From positions 62,001 through 126,000 of the forward strand of contig NZ_BMFZ01000012.1 of assembly GCF_014639435.1 (NCBI RefSeq): 64,000 bases of DNA. The letters run 5' to 3'. The position numbers were made by a program, and so were the translations under genes. Shown here in pieces: positions 23,928 to 30,696 of this stretch; the first letter of the stretch is position 1; every line of letters starts with the position of its first letter. Source of the stretch: Hafnia psychrotolerans (GTDB lineage: Bacteria; Pseudomonadota; Gammaproteobacteria; Enterobacterales; Enterobacteriaceae). The notes under the pieces are model-generated. The model was not told the origin of the DNA, made no database searches, and worked only from the letters and a program-made list of their open reading frames with translations.

Positions 23928-24377
23928 ATGAATGATTTTAGCCACCTCGATTTTCAGAGTCTCGGCCTGCAGAGCAGCGGGCCGGTAAGCCGCTGTTCAC
24001 CAGAACAGCGCTGGGCGCTGGCACTTTTAGGTGATAACTCCCCGCCTGAAGAGCAGCAGGCAAAGCCAAAGCATTCCAATGCGCACCGAATTGCGGTCAG
24101 CCAGCCAGCGAAGAACAACCCGATACTGGCACTCAAGCTTATTGACCGCGGCGAACCCTCAGAGCGAGCTATTGAGACGCTTGAAGCCAGCCATCGCCAT
24201 CTCAGCAACTTTACTAAGCAAAAAATGAAGGCCATCTGTTCCGGCTGGGAATGCATGGATACAGAAGATCGTAATCAGGAGGCCTTCACTTACAGCACAA
24301 CTCACCAGGACAGCAACGGCTACCGTGCGGGATTCAATGCGGCACTGAAGGCGCTGGAGAAGCATGTTAATTCATAG
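23928..24377 (+). CDS. Hypothetical protein, short paralogue of previous gene
   Basis: Protein of 149 aa. Residues from about 58 on (NPILALKLIDRGEPSERAIE, FTKQKMKAIC, EAFTYSTTHQDSNGYRAGFN, ALKALEK) match the centre of the 256-aa neighbour. It lacks the long charged C-terminus. It starts 14 bp after the previous stop behind an AGGTGA site. Duplication with loss of one domain is the simplest history. Function unknown. Confidence 0.72.
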   Translation: MNDFSHLDFQSLGLQSSGPVSRCSPEQRWALALLGDNSPPEEQQAKPKHSNAHRIAVSQPAKNNPILALKLIDRGEPSERAIETLEASHRHLSNFTKQKMKAICSGWECMDTEDRNQEAFTYSTTHQDSNGYRAGFNAALKALEKHVNS

Positions 24378-24469
24378 CCTGCAGAAATACCGGTACTGTC
24401 TTTTTCAATTTTCCCAAGATGATTTCTTAGCTTAGTTATTTAGTAATTAACAAATATCGAGGATTACAG

Positions 24470-25333
24470 ATGCAGAAAATCGGGAATATCACACAAACGG
24501 CTGATGCTAACGGGGAGTGGACAAGTGGCAACGTTGCAGCAGGTACACCGCCGACAATTATTGATGCAACATGGTTGAATACCATTCAGCGAGAGTTGAT
24601 CAATGTAGCAATCTCGGGTGGGGCGACGTTGAATCCAATTGATGATTCACAAGTTCTTTCTGCAATAAAAATACTTATAAGTCAGAGCGCTATAAGGCAA
24701 AAAACTTTTACTTTCAGTGGTTCTTTCACTGTCCCTGCTAGCGTATACACAATTTATGCCTCAGCAGCTGCAGGAGGGGGCGCTGGCGGCGGTGCCGGGG
24801 GAAGTAAAGCTGGCGGCGATGCATCCGGCGGCGGTGGTGGTGGTGCCGGGCAGTCGATTTACAAACGAGCATTCAGTGTCACACCGGGTCAAATTATCAG
24901 TATAACCATTGGCGCTTTTGGCTACGCTGCCGCTGGTGGCACAGCGGGCGGCGGCAATGGGTATGATGGCGGGGCTGGCGGCGATACCATCGTCGGTTCG
25001 CTCATAACGTTAACTGGAGGCAAAGGTGGGGCTCAAGGGAAGGGCGGCATAATAATCGGAGGTTCTGCGGGAGGCGTTGGGTACCCATCGGGTGGCCCAG
25101 GTGGAGGCTCAGGGAGTAATGGAAGTTCGGCTGGGGGCACTGCCGGCGGTGGGAATGGCGGTGGTTCATTATTTAGTGGTGCAGCGCTAGGACCTCTGAA
25201 CGGAAATATTGGCGGCGGTGCATATGGTTATGGGAGTGGTGGTGCAGGTGGTGCCGCCGCAGCTTCAAACTCCAATTATGCAGGGGGGGCTGGAGGTAAT
25301 GGTTCCTCTGGTGTTGTTACTTTTGAGTGGTGA
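24470..25333 (+). CDS. Glycine-rich phage tail-fibre-like protein
   Basis: Protein of 287 aa. The N-terminus (MQKIGNITQTADANGEWTSG, then GTPPTIIDATWLN and IQREL) matches the start of P2/Mu-type tail-fibre modules. From about residue 95 it is almost pure glycine-rich repeat (GGGAGGGAGG, GGGGGGAGQS and similar), as in polyglycine receptor-binding tips. It ends with a beta strand (GVVTFEW). It is the only virion-type gene in the island. A tail-fibre or adhesin gene in a satellite may change the host range of helper particles. The start has no strong Shine-Dalgarno site (gaggatt). Confidence 0.8.
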   Translation: MQKIGNITQTADANGEWTSGNVAAGTPPTIIDATWLNTIQRELINVAISGGATLNPIDDSQVLSAIKILISQSAIRQKTFTFSGSFTVPASVYTIYASAAAGGGAGGGAGGSKAGGDASGGGGGGAGQSIYKRAFSVTPGQIISITIGAFGYAAAGGTAGGGNGYDGGAGGDTIVGSLITLTGGKGGAQGKGGIIIGGSAGGVGYPSGGPGGGSGSNGSSAGGTAGGGNGGGSLFSGAALGPLNGNIGGGAYGYGSGGAGGAAAASNSNYAGGAGGNGSSGVVTFEW

Positions 25334-25512
25334 TGAGAATGATAATTTCACGATATGCAGTTATTGATAGCGGGATGGTTGTAAACATTGTTCTTTGGGA
25401 TGCTGAATCTTCATGGGATCCCGGCGAAGGTTTAGATGTGGTACTCATTAATGAAGGTGTTGATGCCAATATTGGTGATTCCTATATCGACGGGGTGTTT
25501 AAGGATATATAG
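25333..25512 (+). CDS. Small phage protein downstream of tail fibre
   Basis: Protein of 59 aa (MRMIISRYAVIDSGMVVNIV...). The ATG at 25333 overlaps the tail-fibre stop (TGATG), so the two are coupled. The pattern YAVIDSGMVVNIVLWD..W.PGEGLDVV is typical of small beta-rich phage proteins often found next to tail-fibre genes, sometimes as the N-terminal part of assembly proteins. It may be a tail-fibre accessory or chaperone. Low complexity prevents a firmer call. Confidence 0.6.
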   Translation: MRMIISRYAVIDSGMVVNIVLWDAESSWDPGEGLDVVLINEGVDANIGDSYIDGVFKDI

Positions 25513-25707
25513 GGATTGATATCAAACTACGAAGATCGGAAATCAGGCCATGAAAAAAACATCTCTTAAGACGCCAGTGATGGCTTAGTGGGGAGGGATA
25601 TACGGATGATTTTATCGGCAAGTAAAAATGGGTCCTTCCCCGGATTTATTTAACTCACGGGCATTGCGCGCCGTGTGGTTTCACCAGCTATAAATTTTTG
25701 AATTTGA

Positions 25708-25910
25708 TTGACACTTTACACTTGTCACTTTTTGTTGCGCAATTGTTAATTGTCAAGCGTGGTAAGGTCTGGCGGGAAATTGACGGTGATTTTGATTGAC
25801 AGTTTGATTGACACTTTTCCGGCTGAAAGTGTCAAGTTGACAGAAAAAGTGTCAAGCGGTTGACACTTTACAGTTTGATTGACACTTCGCCGCCTGCAGG
25901 TTGACATATT
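25708..25910. repeat. Second repeat array: TTGACACTTT / AAAGTGTCAA
   Basis: The decamer TTGACACTTT occurs at 25708, 25808 and 25860 and, with one change, at 25879 (TTGACACTTC), 25722 (TTGTCACTTT) and 25796 (TTGACAGTTT). Inverted copies AAAGTGTCAA lie at 25826 and 25846, and a compact TGTCAA-G-TTGACA palindrome at 25830-25842. TTGATT often precedes it. The array ends 36 bp before the HTH gene at 25946. It could be a control region, a second origin or a DNA-packaging site. The preceding gap (25513-25707) shows nothing else. Confidence 0.65.
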
Positions 25911-25945
25911 ACACCGGCGGCCACGCACGAACGGGAGCCAGCACG

Positions 25946-26518
25946 ATGAGTTTTATGAGCGTAAGCCAGTATGCAAAACACGCCGGCATGAGCCGCCAGG
26001 CACTTTACACCTGGGAGGCTAAGCAAGGGTTTCCGACGCGGGTAGGCGGCAAGATTGATCAGACGGCCTGCGATGCCTATCTGAAGCAATTCCGTGACAG
26101 CCATGATCCGCGCACGAAGAACGCCAACAGTAAACCGGCACCCGCCAGGGGTAAGCCTAAGACGGGGAGCGAGCTGGTGGATATGAGCGTTGCAGAGATT
26201 AAGCAGCATTTGGCCAGATGTACTGGGCAAGCTATCGAGATGGATGAAGACGAACGTGCAGCATTGGCGGCTAAGGCTGTGGGCCTATACCTGAGCGAGG
26301 GGCCAGATAACCCGCCAGTGACGTTTGGAGGCTATCGCCTGGCGATGAATGACTGTCCCCAATGGGAGTCTGAAATTGTCGCGGGTGGTGCGTTCGGCCT
26401 TTCGGCTTTTGATGTCGTCGGCGACTGCCGGGAACATGTACTCTATGTGGTCGAGGATGAGTCTGATACTTACCCTGTGATCCCGGCATTGCTCTACGTA
26501 CTTGGGAAAGATGAATAA
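25946..26518 (+). CDS. HTH protein with Nu1/MerR-like N-terminus
   Basis: Protein of 190 aa. The N-terminus (MSVSQYAKHAGMSRQALYTWEAKQGFP, residues about 4-30, then VGGKIDQTACDAYLKQF) is a winged-helix DNA-binding domain like MerR, excisionase or phage small terminase (Nu1). A linker rich in Lys/Pro (about 55-75) and an acidic C-terminal domain follow. The ATG at 25946 follows a GGGAG site; upstream in-frame extension has none. Repeats of TTGACACTTT lie just upstream, so this is a likely repeat-binding protein. Small-terminase or regulatory function is inferred, not shown. Confidence 0.65.
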   Translation: MSFMSVSQYAKHAGMSRQALYTWEAKQGFPTRVGGKIDQTACDAYLKQFRDSHDPRTKNANSKPAPARGKPKTGSELVDMSVAEIKQHLARCTGQAIEMDEDERAALAAKAVGLYLSEGPDNPPVTFGGYRLAMNDCPQWESEIVAGGAFGLSAFDVVGDCREHVLYVVEDESDTYPVIPALLYVLGKDE

Positions 26519-26559
26519 TTGACAATCTAGCGGGCTCAGACCTGCACTCTCCAACCTTT

Positions 26560-26584
26560 GCCAGCTTCGTGCTGGCCTTTTTTT
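26560..26584 (+). terminator. Rho-independent terminator after the HTH gene
   Basis: The stem gccagc-ttcgt-gctggc is followed by a run of seven T. It lies 41 bp after the stop of the plus-strand HTH gene. Confidence 0.85.
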
Positions 26585-26649
26585 ATGCATTGCACTCAGA
26601 ATTGTATAACCGGGCTTTTGTGATTCTTCCGACGAATGGGAATATCGAC

Positions 26650-26844
26650 ATGCTAAAACATGAACAGATTGAAGATACTTTGATCGCCGCGGCTAAGCAG
26701 CAGGGGTTAGGTCTGAGCGGTAAGGACTTGCTGGATATTCGGACAAAGGTAGCGGCAACGCTGGCAGCCAAAGAACGGTATAAGCAGCGCGTGAACAGCA
26801 CCGGTGCATTTCAATGGAATAAGCCTGCACCGCCGCGCAGATAG
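26650..26844 (+). CDS. Small hypothetical protein
   Basis: Protein of 64 aa, MLKHEQIEDTLIAAAKQQGLG and so on, predicted helical with a basic tail ending KPAPPRR. The start at 26650 is preferred because upstream in-frame codons run through the terminator at 26560-26584. The ribosome site is weak. It ends 4 bp before the stop of a convergent gene. Function unknown. Confidence 0.5.
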   Translation: MLKHEQIEDTLIAAAKQQGLGLSGKDLLDIRTKVAATLAAKERYKQRVNSTGAFQWNKPAPPRR

Positions 26845-26848
26845 AGAA

Positions 26849-27220
26849 TTACTCCACCCGTGACCATTCGCCGTCAATGGCACTACTTCCGCCGTTGTCA
26901 CGGGCTACAGCGCACTGCCCTGGCAATCCATAGCGCGACACCTTACACCACACTCCAGCCGCCTGAGCTGAACCTTGCGTTCTATCTTGACGCTTCTCAT
27001 AGGAAGTAACCCGTTCCAATAGTCCATCCTTCACCATTGATTCAAGCGTGCGCCTGGCAGATTCGACCTGGTGTTTTTTATTGCCCGCCAAGCCACCGTT
27101 TAGCAGGTAGGCAATTCCTGACACATCATAGGGCGGGCGTCCAATTTCACTCTGGATAAAGTCAAGAGCATGGGGATCGAAGTAGCTAAGAATGGCTTTC
27201 TTGCGGGCTGTAATTCTCAT
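26849..27220 (-). CDS. Hypothetical phage-type regulator, possible winged helix
   Basis: Protein of 123 aa. MRITARKKAILSYFD is followed by VSGIAYLLNGG and RTLESMVKDGLLERVTSYE, a layout fitting a winged helix whose last part contacts DNA. The C-terminus contains RYGLPGQCAVARDN. I recall similar proteins in P4-like islands but cannot name a family. It is convergent with the small plus-strand gene. A role in island gene control is inferred from the fold guess only. Confidence 0.6.
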   Translation of the reverse strand: MRITARKKAILSYFDPHALDFIQSEIGRPPYDVSGIAYLLNGGLAGNKKHQVESARRTLESMVKDGLLERVTSYEKRQDRTQGSAQAAGVWCKVSRYGLPGQCAVARDNGGSSAIDGEWSRVE

Positions 27221-27293
27221 TGGCTGGTACTTTTCTTATTGTGGGGTAGATCTATCCTACAATAAGAATTGTGTTGCCTGACAATAAATACAC

Positions 27294-27557
27294 TTACTTA
27301 TTGCATCCATCCATCAAGATTTTTTTTAGCAAAAGGTTAGCTGCTGGGCTCAACGCCGGGTTTATCGTTGGGCTTATTAGAGGCTCGCTTAAACCAACAA
27401 ACCGAGCATCTTTTTCTACCATCCAAGATCTGCCCACTTTCAACGCCGGTGGGTAAATCATGCCGAATTTTGCATACCTGCTCAGAGTTACCTTACAAGG
27501 TGCATAGTCACCAAATTCCTCAATAGCCCATTCGTACAGCGGTATTAATCTTGCCAT
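27294..27557 (-). CDS. Excisionase-like protein
   Basis: Protein of 87 aa with the pattern MARLIPLYEWAIEEFGDYAP...TLSRYAKFGMIYPPALKVGRSWMV, typical of phage excisionases: a short winged helix ending in a strand that places a basic wing in DNA. It is close to the right attachment end and so would lie near the integrase after circularisation. It is divergent from a second Xis-like gene 68 bp away. Likely role: directs integrase to excise the island. Confidence 0.75.
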   Translation of the reverse strand: MARLIPLYEWAIEEFGDYAPCKVTLSRYAKFGMIYPPALKVGRSWMVEKDARFVGLSEPLISPTINPALSPAANLLLKKILMDGCNK

Positions 27558-27625
27558 TTCAAATCCTATTTATACGATAGGGTGAATTTTAGCCAATATA
27601 TGACAGGTTCTGCGGGAGATCAAAA

Positions 27626-27895
27626 GTGAGTTTAGAATGCATTCCATTAACGGCATATTGCCAAATGACTGGCGAAACCCCCGAAGCAATCAACAAACGA
27701 ATACAGCGAGGCATTTGGCACGAAGGATTACAGGTTTTGAAAATTGATGGCGTTAAAGAACGCTGGATCGACCTGATTGAAGTGAATCACTGGGCTAGGG
27801 GAAATAGAAGGTCGTTATCGGATGTAAGCTCAGAACCCAATTGGACTGCTTTAGATGAGATTGAACAGCCAAGGCGTAAGAAAAACTCTTACTAA
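27626..27895 (+). CDS. Second excisionase/DNA-binding protein
   Basis: Protein of 89 aa. IPLTAYCQMTGETPEAINKRIQRGIWHEG followed by KERWIDLIEVNHWAR is typical of Xis-type winged helix proteins of lambdoid phages. It is divergent from the other Xis-like gene, and its stop is 56 bp from the right arm sites. The GTG start at 27626 is preceded by GGAG (7 bp). Two xis-like genes side by side are unusual; one may be regulatory. Confidence 0.7.
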   Translation: MSLECIPLTAYCQMTGETPEAINKRIQRGIWHEGLQVLKIDGVKERWIDLIEVNHWARGNRRSLSDVSSEPNWTALDEIEQPRRKKNSY

Positions 27896-27951
27896 TAAAC
27901 CAAGAAATAGTGTGCCTCTGTTTCCCGTTGTTTATCACTGTTCACAATGTT

Positions 27952-27971
27952 GTGTAGTCTGTTGTGTAGTC
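27952..27971. promoter_or_regulatory. Right integrase arm-type sites
   Basis: GTGTAGTC at 27952-27959 and again at 27964-27971 (12 bp period) repeat the pair near the left end. They lie 64 bp inside attR. Their symmetric placement at both ends marks them as likely integrase arm sites. Confidence 0.65.
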
Positions 27972-27979
27972 ATTTTAAT

Positions 27980-28018
27980 AAAAAAGGCGCTTTTCAATTA
28001 AGTAAAAGCGCCTTTTTT
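27980..28018 (-). terminator. fis terminator supplied by the island
   Basis: A perfect 15-bp stem (aaaaaaggcgctttt / aaaagcgcctttttt, 9-nt loop) lies 22 bp past the fis stop, read leftward, and ends in a T run. It is inside the island, outside the 21-bp repeat. It replaces the original terminator left behind at 11022-11056 and has a longer stem. Confidence 0.85.
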
Positions 28019-28035
28019 CAATAGGTTGACTGATT

Positions 28036-28056
28036 AGTATCAGTTCATGCCGTATT
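28036..28056. repeat. attR: 21-bp direct repeat at the fis 3' end
   Basis: Exact copy of 11076-11096. It covers the last four codons and the stop of fis (YGMN-stop), so integration leaves the coding sequence unchanged. Marks the right boundary of the island. Confidence 0.9.
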
Positions 28057-28336
28057 TTTTCAGTTTCTTACGCAGCGTACCGCGGTTGATACCCATCATC
28101 AGGGCCGCACGAGTCTGGTTGCCACGGGTATATTGCATCACCATGTCTAACAATGGCTGTTCAACTTCAGCCAATACCAACTCATACAGGTCATTCACGT
28201 CCTGACCATTCAATTGAGCAAAATAGCCCTTAAGTGCTTGTTTTACCGAGTCACGCAGGGGTTTTTGGGTAACCTGATCCTGAGAGTTAACGGTAGAAAC
28301 GGTCAGTACGTCAGAATTCACGCGTTGTTCGAACAT
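28040..28336 (-). CDS. fis: Factor for inversion stimulation Fis
   Basis: Nucleoid-associated DNA-bending protein of 98 aa, the exact usual length. The C-terminal helix-turn-helix [24 protein letters not shown] is present, and the N-terminal beta-hairpin arm (about residues 11-26) that activates site-specific invertases is seen as [14 protein letters not shown]. Fis activates rRNA and tRNA promoters and bends recombination sites. It is the second gene of dusB-fis (21-bp gap). The island is integrated at its 3' end but leaves the protein unchanged. Confidence 0.98.
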   Translation of the reverse strand: MFEQRVNSDVLTVSTVNSQDQVTQKPLRDSVKQALKGYFAQLNGQDVNDLYELVLAEVEQPLLDMVMQYTRGNQTRAALMMGINRGTLRKKLKKYGMN

Positions 28337-28357
28337 AGTTCTGTCAGCTCTTTTTTG

Positions 28358-29323
28358 TTACGCAAGATTTTCGAAATATGCTTCCAACGCCTCCAGCTGT
28401 TCGCTGGCATCCTCTATGGCGTTGAAGGAGCGCCGAAACTGGTCATTCGGGGCATGCTCCTGGATATACCAGGAAACGTGCTTACGGGCGATACGGAATC
28501 CCTTGCCTTGACCATAAAAGTCGTGCAATTCCCGTATATGCCCTAACAACAAGTGCTTAACCTCCCCAATTAGTGGCGGCGGTAACAGCTCCCCTGTGTC
28601 CAGATAATGCTGGATTTCCCGGAAGATCCAGGGTCTCCCCTGAGCAGCACGTCCAATCATCAGAGCATCAGCTCCGGTGTAGTCGAGTACTGCCCTGGCT
28701 TTATGCGGGTCAGTTATGTCGCCATTCGCGATAATCGGAATGGAAACACTCTGCTTAACTGTCCGAATGCTGTCGTACTCAGCCTCTCCATTGAAGAGAC
28801 AGGCACGGGTTCGGCCATGAATAGTCAGGGCCTGAATTCCACAGCTTTCAGCCAATTGTGCAATTTGTACACAGTTCCGGTGTTCCGGTGCCCAACCAGT
28901 ACGAATTTTCAACGTAACTGGCACATCTACCGCATTCACAACGGCAGAGAGGATCTGTTTGACCAAATCCGGATACTGCAGCAAGGCAGATCCTGCCAGT
29001 TTGCGGTTCACTTTCTTGGCCGGGCAGCCCATATTGATGTCAATGATCTGCGCACCGCTCGCCACATTAATTCGGGCGGCAGCCGCCATATCTTCGGGGT
29101 CGCAACCGGCAATTTGCACGGCTCGGATCCCCGGTTCATCGTTATGAACCATACGCAATCGTGACTTGTCCGTCTGACATACTTCCGGATTGGAAGAGAG
29201 CATTTCGGATACTGCCATTCCAGCTCCCATCGCATGACATAAGGCACGAAACGGTCGGTCTGTAATACCGGCCATTGGGGCCGCAATCAGGCAATTTGTA
29301 AGCTGGTGGTGTCCGATGCGCAT
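28358..29323 (-). CDS. dusB: tRNA-dihydrouridine synthase B
   Basis: FMN-dependent enzyme of 321 aa that reduces uridine to dihydrouridine in tRNA (U17 in E. coli). The barrel starts [15 protein letters not shown]. The catalytic Cys lies in [10 protein letters not shown], and the FMN-phosphate region in [19 protein letters not shown]-terminal helical tRNA-binding domain follows (about residues 240-321). It is the first gene of the dusB-fis operon, whose promoter lies in the 447-bp gap upstream. Confidence 0.97.
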   Translation of the reverse strand: MRIGHHQLTNCLIAAPMAGITDRPFRALCHAMGAGMAVSEMLSSNPEVCQTDKSRLRMVHNDEPGIRAVQIAGCDPEDMAAAARINVASGAQIIDINMGCPAKKVNRKLAGSALLQYPDLVKQILSAVVNAVDVPVTLKIRTGWAPEHRNCVQIAQLAESCGIQALTIHGRTRACLFNGEAEYDSIRTVKQSVSIPIIANGDITDPHKARAVLDYTGADALMIGRAAQGRPWIFREIQHYLDTGELLPPPLIGEVKHLLLGHIRELHDFYGQGKGFRIARKHVSWYIQEHAPNDQFRRSFNAIEDASEQLEALEAYFENLA

Positions 29324-29731
29324 AGACTTAGAATGACCATACTGATGTCCGCAAGGGCGCGTATATTACGCATTTTTGATGTGAGATGAAAGGCCAAAGT
29401 TTGACCAATACGCCGGTAACATGCCTCTTTGAAAAGCATTATTTATCAATGTGACATTTTTATTTATAGTAAACATTGAGTTACCTCTTGTTGATTAAAT
29501 TGTGCGCTTGTGAAAATTCCTCAAAACTCGCTGTATATACCGGATGAGCCAGTTGATTCTAAGGTTAAGTTTGGTGTTTTAAGTAGCAACAACCGTAAAT
29601 ATCTGTGATGCAGATCTTGATTCGGTTAAAAAGTGAGTCATTCGGGGTAACAATTAATGACAAAAAGTGACGAATAAATGTGCAGGCGCAGAGGGAGGTG
29701 GGTATGGCAGAAAAAGAGCAGAGGAATATGA
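29324..29731. other. Promoter region of dusB-fis; no gene seen
   Basis: A gap of about 400 bp, AT-rich upstream of dusB (minus strand), as expected for the growth-regulated fis promoter with its Fis and CRP sites. I see no open frame of convincing quality on either strand and cannot place the promoter elements precisely. Confidence 0.5.
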
Positions 29732-29757
29732 TAAAAACCCCGTCGTTTCGACGGGGT
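29732..29757 (-). terminator. Terminator of prmA
   Basis: The hairpin accccgtcg-ttt-cgacggggt, read leftward, is followed by TTTTATC. It lies 14 bp past the prmA stop. Confidence 0.85.
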
Positions 29758-29770
29758 TGAGAGCAGAAAA

Positions 29771-30655
29771 TCAGGCTTTTTTAACACCTGTAATACGGCA
29801 CCACTCTTCTTTTTCAGCTATCGGATCCAACTCGAACAGCGTCTGATACGCATCTGCTACGCCTTGCGCCTGGCTGGCCAGGATACCTGACAGCCCAAGG
29901 TGGCCACCGGTGACCGGCAGTACGCTAATCAGCGGCGCGAGTTCACGCAACGGCCCTGCGAGGATGTTGGCAACCACCACATCAGCCGAGAGATTGTCAG
30001 GCTGGTCTTGAGGCAGGTACAGCGACAGACGCTCTGACACGCCATTACGCTGCGCATTATCGCGGCTTGCCAGAATGGCCTGTGGGTCGATATCAATACC
30101 GATAGCCTTTGCAGCACCGAGTTTCAGGGCGGCAATGGCCAGGATGCCAGAGCCACAACCAAAGTCGATCACGGTTTTGCCTTGCAGGTCTAAACCATCC
30201 AGCCATTCCAGACACATCGCGGTGGTGGGGTGAGTGCCTGTACCGAACGCCAAACCTGGGTCGAGCATCACGTTGACAGCGGTTGGGTCCGGTACGTCGC
30301 GCCAGCTCGGGCAGATCCACAGACGCTGGCCAAAACGCATCGGATGGAAGTTATCCATCCACTCACGCTCCCAGTCTTTATCTTCGAGCTGCTCGATTTT
30401 ATGTGCGAAACCCTTGCCCAGTAGCGGCTCATTTTCCAGCATGGCGATGACTTCGGCCATATCTGTTTCGGCGTCATACAGGCCGATAGCGTCGGTGTCG
30501 CCCCATAGCAAGGTCTCACCCGGCAGCGGTTCAAACACCGGGTTGTCATGGGTGTCCAAAAACGTCACAGACACGGCACCACTTTCGATAAGCGCGTCGC
30601 TGAGCGTTTCCGCGTCGTTACCGGTGGTGTTAATTTTCAGTTGGATCCAAGGCAT
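29771..30655 (-). CDS. prmA: Ribosomal protein L11 methyltransferase
   Basis: SAM-dependent enzyme of 294 aa that trimethylates ribosomal protein L11 at several amino groups. The N-terminal L11-binding domain (about residues 1-50) is followed by the Rossmann methyltransferase domain with motif [21 protein letters not shown]. The conserved [14 protein letters not shown] lies before it, and [10 protein letters not shown] is the NPPY-like catalytic motif. It is encoded 41 bp after panF. Length and neighbours match other enterobacteria. Confidence 0.97.
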   Translation of the reverse strand: MPWIQLKINTTGNDAETLSDALIESGAVSVTFLDTHDNPVFEPLPGETLLWGDTDAIGLYDAETDMAEVIAMLENEPLLGKGFAHKIEQLEDKDWEREWMDNFHPMRFGQRLWICPSWRDVPDPTAVNVMLDPGLAFGTGTHPTTAMCLEWLDGLDLQGKTVIDFGCGSGILAIAALKLGAAKAIGIDIDPQAILASRDNAQRNGVSERLSLYLPQDQPDNLSADVVVANILAGPLRELAPLISVLPVTGGHLGLSGILASQAQGVADAYQTLFELDPIAEKEEWCRITGVKKA

Positions 30656-30696
30656 AGCAATTCTCTTCTAAGCATGCAGTAAAAATGGAGCCGCCC

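Larger units (their letters stand above)
11076..28056. mobile_element. P4/PICI-type satellite island integrated in fis
   Basis: A 17-kb integrated element between two exact 21-bp repeats of the fis 3' end. Gene order from the left: P4-type integrase, a coupled accessory gene, AlpA, YlcI/YnfO, Icd-like protein, four small ORFs, SF3 primase-helicase, iterons, cargo, HTH protein, small regulators, two Xis-like genes. No capsid, portal, large terminase or lysis genes are present, so it is not a complete prophage. It matches satellites that depend on a helper phage. The P4 genes psu, sid and delta were not recognised. Integrase, primase and both attachment sites look intact, so excision is plausible. 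Confidence 0.88.

Noticed and set aside
26569-26649. N-terminal extension of the 64-aa protein
   Set aside because: It would run through a clear terminator (26560-26584).
11076-28056. Complete prophage
   Set aside because: No portal, capsid, large terminase or lysis genes; a lone tail-fibre gene does not make a prophage.
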